Assembly (NCBI RefSeq): GCF_003254395.2
Contig: NC_037644.1
Coordinates: 9,652,086-9,716,085, forward strand
Source of the DNA: Apis mellifera
Lineage: Eukaryota > Arthropoda > Insecta > Hymenoptera > Apidae
Length of the DNA: 64,000 nt
Reading direction: 5' to 3'
Positions 55,401-64,000 of the stretch are shown piece by piece (the first letter of the stretch is position 1; every line of letters begins with the position of its first letter). Below the pieces are notes generated by a model. The model was not told the origin of the DNA. It made no database searches and saw only the letters and a program-made list of their open reading frames with translations. A program made the translations under genes and the position numbers.

Positions 55401-57000
55401 GTTAGAAACGAGCAATTGTGAAATGGACGCTTTTTTCTACGGCCTCTGAATATGCATGAGGGTGTCATTTGCATGTTAACGAGTTACTTTTTTTAATTAC
55501 GCTTGGATATACCGAGATACCGGTATTTTAGACGGGTTTCCTGTCTTTCTCGAAACGTCGGTTTCTTCTTTTTTCCCCTCTATCTCTATTTTCGACAATG
55601 GGGCATTAATTTGTAACGATGTCAGGCGGAAAATTAAAACGCATGGGGATGTTCGAGTCTTAGCTTCTTAAAATATGCGTTCTTTCTCTTGTTTTTTTCT
55701 TTTTCTTTTTTTTCAATGTGTATTAATTTAAACGAGTATTCGCGAGTAATAAATAAACACACATTTCCTAGGCTGGGTGAAAATTTTCATTGACGAAAGA
55801 AATAATCTTTTAAATGATTCATTCATCGATGTTGTGATAAATAACACGCGTTTTATTTTTATACTTCAGTTTGAGTGTAAATTGTTCAATAAACAATTCT
55901 CCGCCAAAATTATTACATAAAATTCTCTTTGAAACGCGTCAATGTTTCAAGAAGGAAAAAAATTTTTCCTTTTAAATCTATGCGGAATAAATTAACGCGG
56001 TGTCGAATGGCTCGTTTCGACGTGTACATCGTCACACGTCAAATTAAATTCGCGATCATTAGCGAAAGGAATGCCGTCTCGTTCGAATATTTCTCGAGTA
56101 GAAAATTACATCGATCGGCCGGAAGAGATCGTGAAAGAGAATTTGAATTTTAACCGGGCTACGCGGATCCTCGACGAATTAAGTACCCGTAGGATCGTGA
56201 CATTCACGACTGTCTAGGTACTCCATTATTCAGGCCAGTATTATTATTATGTAGACGGCTCGTTATACGCCGCTCAAAAACGCGTGTCACCAAAGGAACG
56301 TTCTCTCTTTTCCTCTCCTTTTTTTCTTTCTTTCTTTTTTCTTTTTCTTTCTTTCTTTCTTTTTTTTCTTTTTTTTTTTTTACCTCGACGAGCGTTCCTT
56401 TCTTTGTACTCCTCCGGTTCCTCCTCTCCTTTCCCTCCGTTCCCTCTTTACCTACCGCGATTCAAAGGTGTCGTGCTTAAAAGGAAGCAAAGAGTTGTCT
56501 TGAGGATCTCCTTACAATTCCTTCTACTTCTCTTCCTCTGTTCGACTCCCCAGATTCCCCGGGCGTGTACCGAGAAATTCAATTCGAGAAAGAATGTTCA
56601 TTAAATTTTACACGCGCATACAACGGCATAAAAGTCGCGTGCCAACGTATTCTTCCCATTTTTTTTTTCGCCTTCTGTTTTCGCCGCTCGATATTTGCAT
56701 ATTTTGCGCGTCCTCGAGAAGGACGAACGATATCCTCCTCCTCCTTCTCTCGTTACATCTCTTTCCTTCCATCTTTTCCTTCGAATAAAAAAAAGGAAAA
56801 ATAATCGAAAGGGGAAAATATCTTAAAAAAAACATCTTCCTATCCTAGAAAGAAATAAAAATTCACTCATACTGAGAACGAGAGAGAGAGAGAGAGATTC
56901 GTGCTCGGCAACGAGCTCAGTCAAGTGTGGCCGCGCGTCGATACTGTATAACCCTCCGCATAATCCACCCTCGCTTCTCCGCACCCTCGATGCGGCGGCC
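52401..57000. other. Gene-free tract with candidate regulatory block
   Basis: Mixed composition. Position 55000-55330 is low in simple repeats and rich in TAATTA, CAATTA and CAGGTG-type words. POU-like ATTTGCAT (55467-55474) and TATGCAT (55451-55457) follow within 150 bp. A long T/C tract spans 56319-56381. No exon was recognised. The frames at 54548-54883 are open on both strands. Confidence 0.35.
56319..56381 (+). repeat. Polypyrimidine tract (CTTT)n / poly-T
   Basis: About 60 bases of only C and T, made of CTTT and CTTTTT words. The Phe/Leu-rich frame over it is an artefact. Confidence 0.85.
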
Positions 57001-57632
57001 TTAAAGGAGGTGCTTTTCAAGGTTATCCAGCTGCCTCCCCCTTCCCAACCCCCGTTTGCCCGAAGAAGCAGCCGAGTGTCCTCTCCTCTCCTGCGAAGGG
57101 TTTTCTCCAAGCCTTAGCACTGGTCGCCATGCCAACCGAACCAGCTTTTCCTCGACCCCTCGCCCGTTTCACCCTCTTTCGCTCTTCCCTAATGGAGGGA
57201 TCGAGGGTGGCAAGTGGCCGCCCGTCGGAAGATCTTCAAAAGGAAGAGAACGCGATTTCGCGAGCGCCATTCGTTCGGCCCCCCTTCCCCTCCCCTTCCT
57301 TTCGAAAAACGATAGAAAGCGCGCGATGAGAGAGAGAGAGAGATGGAGGAAGAGAAGAGAGATCGCGAGGCGACGAGGTTCGGGGTTGCGAAGGGGTCGT
57401 GGAAGGGTAGGGTGGAAGAAGAATACTCGGGATAGAATCGAAGCGAGGTGGGACGGGCGTTGCCATGACGACCAATTATCATTTTCGCCCCCGTGCACCC
57501 CAAAAAAGGGAGTCGCACCACCGCCGCTCCACCTGACTCCGCCCCTCGTGCACCGGTATGGATTTTTCTCGGTCGGCTTCCACTCGAGAGCGACGCGACG
57601 ACGCCCGAATTTTTTCCTCTCCGAGGAGAGAA

Positions 57633-57664
<32 letters not shown>

Positions 57665-57930
57665 CTCGTTCCACCAGCGTTCCCTCTGTCGAGTGCGCCC
57701 AGCGACGACCTTTTGTCGCCGGTTTTTCGCCTCCCTTTTGTCGTTGCGGATGGTTGGCACGGCGACGTCACTGTCGACGCCCGTCGCCGCTACTCGTCGT
57801 CGCGACGCCCGCTGCTGCCCCCCCCGTGTTCCGGATTTCAAGGGGTTCCAGCTGCTCGGCTCACGATCTTTCGGCGATCTTTCCACGGCGCCAAGATCGT
57901 AATTCAAGATGAATCTTGAAGCGGCCGCGA
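57001..57930. promoter_or_regulatory. CpG- and GC-rich island, possible promoter/5' UTR region
   Basis: The densest CG sequence in the window runs from about 57.05 to 57.90 kb, interrupted by a (CT)n run at 57633-57659. Frames of up to 287 codons exist, but the longest begins at TTG, passes through the CT repeat, and is overlapped by long minus-strand frames of 161 and 207 codons, as expected of stop-poor GC-rich DNA. A non-coding first exon or enhancer is a reasonable reading. No coding claim is made. Confidence 0.3.
57633..57659 (+). repeat. (CT)n microsatellite
   Basis: About 13 CT dinucleotides. Confidence 0.9.
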
Positions 57931-58559
57931 CGAAATATCTTGGGAGAAAGGGAGGGAGGAGGACTTGGCGCAGTGTTATCGATGGGGTGACGAAGAGTGA
58001 AAGACCTGTTGGGGATCTTGAATGATCGCTGAATGTATTTAGAGACGCTTCTTTTCTCTTCTTTTTTCTTCTTTTCTTCTCCCGTGAGAAATTTCTGTGC
58101 AAAGAAATGAGAAAAAATTATATATATATTTCTCGCCAAAGATATATTTCCCTTGGAATATCTACTGGATTCATATTTGCAAGGAATTATTTTTCAATCT
58201 CTTCCTCGAAGAGAAAAGAGATCAACAATCGTCGAATCGAAGTTATATCCCGGAGGAATGGAATCTGTTACCAGAGACTGTTCAAATTTTTGTTTCGTTT
58301 CTTCCCCGCGCGGAAGTGCAATCGAGGTTTCCGGCCGAGTCCACAGAGATAATTAAGAGCATTAGCGGGCTCGAAACGCGCCAATTGGAAGAATGGTTTT
58401 ACAGGAGGATGACTAAGTTTTTCATTCTCCTCTTCCTTTCCTCCCTCTCTCTCTCTTTTTTTTTTTTAATTTTCAGAGGGAAATCCCGGCGGTATCCGGG
58501 CGAATTTCTATTCCGCGTCAGTAAAACCTGGCTTCGATTACCGGCTAATTAATGAACGT

Positions 58560-59990
58560 TCTAACGAGTGCTCGTGTCTGGGAACGGGTGGCTTCTGGCG
58601 AAAGGGGCAGCCGAGTGTTCTCGAGTTAATTTCTATGGGGATTTGAACGGATCGATACACGGGGCTCTCTCGCTGTGCCTGCTGTACTAGCGCGCAGCCC
58701 GATTCAGACGAGTGGTGGAGGACCCCTCTGTCCGCCCCTGCGACGAGTGTCCGTGAAGCCTTTCCAAAAACCTTTTATAATAAAAAGCGGGGAAGAGGAG
58801 AGAAGGGGATGGCATTAAAATTAAAAAAAAAAGAAGAGAAAGAAGAGAAGAAAGGGAAGAGGAAAGGCAAAAGTTAACACACGACGGGGGAGAGGATTAA
58901 TTATACACTTTATAACCCCGAGTTATCGTAGCGAGAGATACTCTGTCTGCCCTGCCACTAACCGCGATCGAAACTGCTACTGCGACGCCCACGCACGGAT
59001 GATTTACAACGAGGCGCGTTTCGAAAATTCATTTTCACGGATTATTACAGTTTCCGTTTTTTTTACGCTTTCCTTTTTTTTTTTAAAGTTAACAAAGTTT
59101 TTTCCCAGAGCGGATTACCGCCACCCTCCCCCGCTCGCACGATCACGGCGAGTATAAATTTAATTAATTCGTTCCGCATCGCTCGTTCATCGTTTTCTAT
59201 ACCGCAGCCGTTCCCTTTCAACCGAGCCGGGAACCGTTTCCAACCTCACAGATCTCTTTACGGCCAAACAACATAAATCATACGGAACGGTGGCGGATTC
59301 GTTTGGGTTGAGCGCGGAACCTCTACCCAATCCAAACCGTATGTTTACATGTATATATATATATTTATATATACACACGTAAGACACGTGAGTATTCTTC
59401 CTTCCGATACGAGAGAGAGAGATGGACGATGGTTGAGCCCTCGGTCACCTCGGTTACGAACAGGAGGATACACATATACAAATCTCACAGACGTACACAC
59501 GTAGACGGATCGCCGACACAGCGAGACGAGAGTGAGTGGCACTCGTGCCCGTTCGAGGGTTCTTGGACCTGGTATACGCCATGCCCCCATGGGGGTTTCT
59601 GGCCACTGCGGGGGTACTCTCGCCTCCGCTCCCTCCGCTGCGAGAGCAGCCCCTGGCAGATCCTCGACACTTGGGTAGGGGAGGAAGGGAAGTGGAGTGG
59701 GTGGGCGAGAAGGGGTGGGTGGGTCGGCGGCCATGTTGTCGAGGGGGTGTAGCCGAGAGGGCGGTCACCATGACAACGCGGCAATTTTGCACCCCGAAGG
59801 GGCGAGGAGGCGCTGTTCGCCCGCCAACCGGAAGTCGCGGCGACCGGAAGCCGGGCCTCGAAAGAAAGAAGAAACGCGAGGGGACGTGGTGGAGAGTGGG
59901 AGAGGCGGTATGGGGGGAAAAAAATGAGGAAGAGAGATGCGATACCCACGTTGATATACCCACGGTCGTACGCACCCTACCGTGACGCCG
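58560..59990. promoter_or_regulatory. Second GC-rich region with initiator-like site
   Basis: ATTCAGACGAGTGG at about 58702-58715 fits an arthropod initiator (TCAG) context and is followed by GC-rich, stop-poor sequence. A 45-nt polypurine run lies at 58823-58867. 59.5-59.95 kb is GC-rich and open in both directions. I found no ATG-led frame with a clean donor that looks like a conserved protein. Promoter status is inferred. Confidence 0.25.
58823..58867 (+). repeat. Polypurine tract, 45 nt
   Basis: A/G only, made of AAAAAG and GAAGAG words, between a T at 58822 and a C at 58868. Confidence 0.85.
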
Positions 59991-62900
59991 GATGATCGAT
60001 GACGATGTCGGCCACGCATGCACACTGCGGAGGACGCCACTGTTTCCATGTGCCTCGTATCGAACCTGTGCCTTTAGCCTTACCTTACGGCCCCTACTCG
60101 CCTTATATTCGAATATATATATATATATATGCTTGTGTCTCCTCCTTTGTCGACTGCCAGGTAAACTGCCAGGCGTATCGCGTTCTCAACTCGTTCATCG
60201 GACACGTTTGATCCTAATTTTAACTTTTAGAGAATTTAATACCAAAGAACCCAACATTCTTCCTTTCTCGAATAATCGCAATTCCTTTTGTCTCGAGAGA
60301 TATCCATCACTCGTGTATAACTTCAAAATATATACCTCGTGGTATACGCCGTGCGAATGCACCCTAACGGTACCACCCACGAAGCGGGAGAGATGGCAGA
60401 TTAGCCGTGCATGATCAGGCCCCCCGAGACCTAACGATGACTTACGATCGGTTTAAGTGTCAATGTCGGTCGCGTCTCCCCGTGTGGAAAAGCCGCCTCT
60501 TCCCGTCTCCCATCGATAAGTGTCGATCCAAAGGAGTGTCTCGCGCCTACCTATTTCACGGAATTCCATCGCCTTCTTCCCTCCGCCACGCGTAAATATC
60601 CTCGAGGTGGGATACCGCGCTATCTCGAATTCTAACGGTACGTTGTTGCGCCAGGCACGCAACGCGATGCACGTGCGCATTATAACCGCCGTTGAATTAT
60701 TTTACAGCTCGTAAAGCCTGCCAGCGCTGTACGTCGCTAGGCCCACCATCGCTAACAAGAGAGTCGCGCATCTATCAAGATAACAACGATTGTTATGATA
60801 ACAACGATGTCCTCTCCTCCTCTCGAACGCGCGTCATTCCCAAGAATTCGTAGGATTCGGTGCACCCGAATCCTCTGTGAATTAAGATTGCAGATGATCG
60901 TACGAGTTTATAATTTTTGATTTTAATTCAGTTGCGTACGATGAAGATACAAAATGATAAAGTAATAAAGTCACTGCATAAATTATACATATGGATACAG
61001 GATCGAAGATCTCGTTTCCATTCCATGATTATATTTTCGATCGAATTATTCGAATACCAGGCGACGATAACAATTTCCAATTACTCTCTCGTAATTTTCC
61101 GGGCAGAAGCTATAAGCGATATACGAATAGCACGAGAGTTCACGCACACGTACGTGGAAAAAGCTCTCGTGCCGCAAAACACACTTTAAGGACTCAACTC
61201 CTCTGGTGGTGGTGGTGGTATTTACACGAACTATAACGCGGTGTACGGGAAACTTTAACACCGGGTAATCTCTGGTACCGCGTGCACGTTATTGGCGAGT
61301 AACGAAGGCTACCTCTTCCCGTCCCTTGCAACTTATAAAACCCAGCACGGGGCACCCGTCCTTTTCTTAAACGGCGAGGAATCGTTTCTCTACGCTTTCG
61401 CGGCGAGCACGAGTCGTCTCCCCTGTTCCGGCAAACTTATTCTCCTTCGTCGTTCCTTTCTCCCTTTTCTCTCTCTCTCTCTCTCTCTCCTTTCTTTTAC
61501 CTTTCCCTCTTTCCCCATGCCTTTATATGGAGAAATATCGCTTCCTCGTCGCATAATAATTCCAGAGACCCGTGGCATTGTGCCGGCGATGAAAGTTGCA
61601 TTCATGCGGTTCCTTCTCTCTCTCTCTCTCTCCCGGCTGGTTGGTGGTTCCTTCTCCTCAGTAATTAAGTCGTAAAAAAAGGGGGGAGGGGGAGAGAGCG
61701 TACGATTATTAAATTAAGTAACACAGTTGTACACCACCTTCTCTCTTCCTCCTTTCCTCCTTCCTTTTTTTCTCTCCCTTCTCTCCCTCTCCCCACCACC
61801 GCACCGCCGCATCCCGCCTCCCCGACGAATGGGTGCAACGAATGGGCAAAGACCCGGCTTACCCCCCCTCGTACAACTACGAAATCGCAGGACGAAGGGT
61901 GAGGTGGTAAAAAACGGAGGGAGAGGGTTTTTCGAGGTGGTGCCCGATCGATTGGGCACGCCCAGTCGGCCATTTTCGTAGCAATTAACGAATTCGTAAT
62001 TAATTAATGCACCCTTTGTCCTCCTCTCTCTCTATCTTTATCCTTCTCTTTTCTCCTCAACTCCCTTGCCCTATGGCTGTCTGTCCATGCAGCACCCCCT
62101 TTTCATGCGTACCACGAGGAAAAAAGTTTTTTACGCGTATCACGGTCCTTTGCTGCGTTTCATACTTGTGTGTACTTACTCGTATATACGCTCGTGTCTT
62201 GGTTTCGCTCGTGTATAGAGTACTGCGTGTACACTTCTGTTCAAAAGTCGTCGTTGCTACGTCGAAACGATCAGTTTTTCTTTATTCGCGAATAATTGGA
62301 AAGCAACTCGTTACGATAATATTTCTTCGTAACCCTTTTGGATAAATTCACACGCATGTGTATATGTAATTATAAGAAAGATAAATGAAATAAAAGTATT
62401 TATCTATTAGATTATCGATTCTTTTATCGTTGAAAAGTAATTCGAGATCATATAATCTCGTTCTCGTTTCCAAATATATTATTCGAGTTAAATTAAATTA
62501 TATTATAATTTTCATCTCACTTCTTCGAAACTTTTGAACGACAGTGTATACGCGCTCGCACACACGCAATAATCGGCGAGGTGGAAGAGCACGAGTATTT
62601 TCTTTCATGCGATGGATCGGCGAGTTAGGGGCCCATCGAGACCATCCACCGATCCGGCGTAAATTAAATTTTAATTAACGCCGGCCCGCGAGCAATCGAG
62701 CCGTCGAGATCAAAACGGGGATGCGAAAATATCGTGGCCGTAAATGGAACGCGCCGCGTTTTGCCGCCTTTTCTGCCGATCCCTGCTCCCCGGATTCCGT
62801 TCTTCACAACTTTGATCTTGCTCGAACAGTCGGTTAAATAATCGCTTTATTTCCGCGTGTATTTTTTTTTTAGAACAGTATGAGAAATAATAGGAAAGTG

Positions 62901-64000
62901 ATGCTTTGATCTACGTATATACAGTGTGTTATAATGTATGAATGTAAAATTAAGAAATATTAGAATTTAATTTTGCTTAGTTTGGAAATGGACAGTTATT
63001 AGATGCAATTACAAACTCGAATTTCCCAATCATTTTGTCTGAATTTTATCAACACGGATGGATCGAATCTTTTAACAAAATGAGAGAAGAGACATTATAT
63101 GACACTCGTCTCTCGAATATCTTTTAATTTATTTCCCTCGAGATGAATAATAATAATAATGTTTAAATCATAAATAAATAAATCATAGGAGAGAGAGAAA
63201 AATAACATAATATCTTTTTTTGTACAAGGAATTTCCGTCTGAGCGACGGAGAGAGGGAAAGATCGATCAGAAACCAGTGGCAATGGTTATGCAAAAATCC
63301 TTTTCCCCATTCCGCGATAATTTCTCTCGTTTGATTCTTGTTCTGCAATTAGTCGGAAACAGGCGACTTCCGTTCGATTATTTTCCTCTTTGATCTACAT
63401 ACACGCTTGTCCAATTATCCCTCCCTCCTCTCCCCTCCACCGGAGGGAACGATTCCTTAACGAGCAATTCGTTTCATCGTGGCGAAACCCGATTTTTTTT
63501 CACGAGTTTGAAAATATCCTTACACGATTCGAAACTGTGATTTAAAAGAGAAAACGAAATGAAATCAATTATTCTTAACATCTTCGTTTCTTCATATCTT
63601 CTATCTTGAAAAACTGATGCATTCTACCTTAATTCTATCATTATTTATTATTAATATCCCTATCTATTATTAATTTAAAAATATTCATCATTCCACGTAT
63701 CTCGGTAGCGAATAACCTTTATTAACTTAATACAATTAGTTGGATCTTGAGATGGTTTAATCGGGGGCCGATTAGACTATCTGTTGTTTCGTTTGATTTC
63801 AATTTCGTTGGGACGGACATTTATATACCCCGGGATAAATCATTTTGGCTTCGTTTGTTCAATTAAAATGTAAATCGAGACGTTTCCTCGGCGTGTATAT
63901 CACGAATATATACACGTAGCACCGCTCGTTGGCGTTGGCCGTGTTGCACGTCGCCACGGCTTGATCGATGATAGCCGTTGCCCTCCGCGTTAGGGTAGAG
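59991..64000. other. Gene-free tract to the right edge
   Basis: Contains (TA)n at about 60114-60130, (GTG)n at 61204-61219, (CT)n at about 61470-61489 and 61616-61631, and a C/T-rich stretch at about 61738-61800. 62.35-62.53 kb and 62.87-63.70 kb are AT-rich. The last 300 bases rise again in GC. No exon of the C5orf22-like gene or of any other recognisable gene was seen. Confidence 0.4.

Noticed and set aside
57056..57919. 287-codon plus-strand open frame
   Set aside because: It starts at TTG, is Arg/Ser/Pro-biased, crosses a (CT)n microsatellite and coexists with 161- and 207-codon minus-strand frames. This fits stop-poor GC-rich DNA.
59429..60023. Several long frames on both strands at 59.4-60.0 kb
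   Set aside because: Up to five overlapping frames in a GC-rich stretch, none with a recognisable motif.

Overview
The window looks like nuclear DNA of an insect, most likely a bee-type hymenopteran (Apis or a relative). This is inferred from very AT-rich, short-intron housekeeping genes lying beside a long GC-richer, microsatellite-rich, gene-poor tract. The encoded proteins are animal housekeeping proteins. No bacterial operon, CRISPR array, tRNA or rRNA was seen.

Layout. Positions 1-8.7 kb hold the only convincing protein-coding sequence. The minus strand carries the 5' five coding exons of a WBP11 (splicing factor, SIPP1/NpwBP) orthologue that runs off the left edge. About 840 bp away, head to head on the plus strand, is a complete six-exon orthologue of the DEAD-box helicase DDX20/Gemin3 (SMN complex, snRNP assembly), with an unusually long Asn/Ser-rich tail in one big exon. 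Next, on the plus strand, come the first three coding exons of an orthologue of human C5orf22 (UPF0489 family). Its third exon ends in a good donor site, but I could not find the rest of the gene in the remaining 55 kb. WBP11 and Gemin3 both serve the RNA-splicing machinery, so a shared divergent promoter is plausible.

From about 10 kb to 64 kb I see no gene I can defend. The tract is either one very long C5orf22 intron or an intergenic regulatory desert. It holds many simple repeats and long polypurine/polypyrimidine runs, an eight-copy minisatellite of 110-119 bp units (44.26-45.18 kb), a roughly 210-bp tandem repeat (31.08-31.86 kb), a roughly 507-bp tandem duplication (51.06-52.40 kb) whose core is also present at 42.3 kb, a 136-bp degenerate duplication (33.6-33.87 kb), and several palindromes. 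GC/CpG-rich stretches at about 17.9-18.4, 57.0-57.9 and 58.6-59.8 kb could be promoters or enhancers. One short open frame at 20.7 kb (minus) looks slightly more protein-like than its surroundings. Most other open frames overlap simple repeats or are open on both strands, and many start with non-ATG codons.

All exon boundaries were read by eye from splice consensus, frame continuity and remembered family sequence. No alignment was run.
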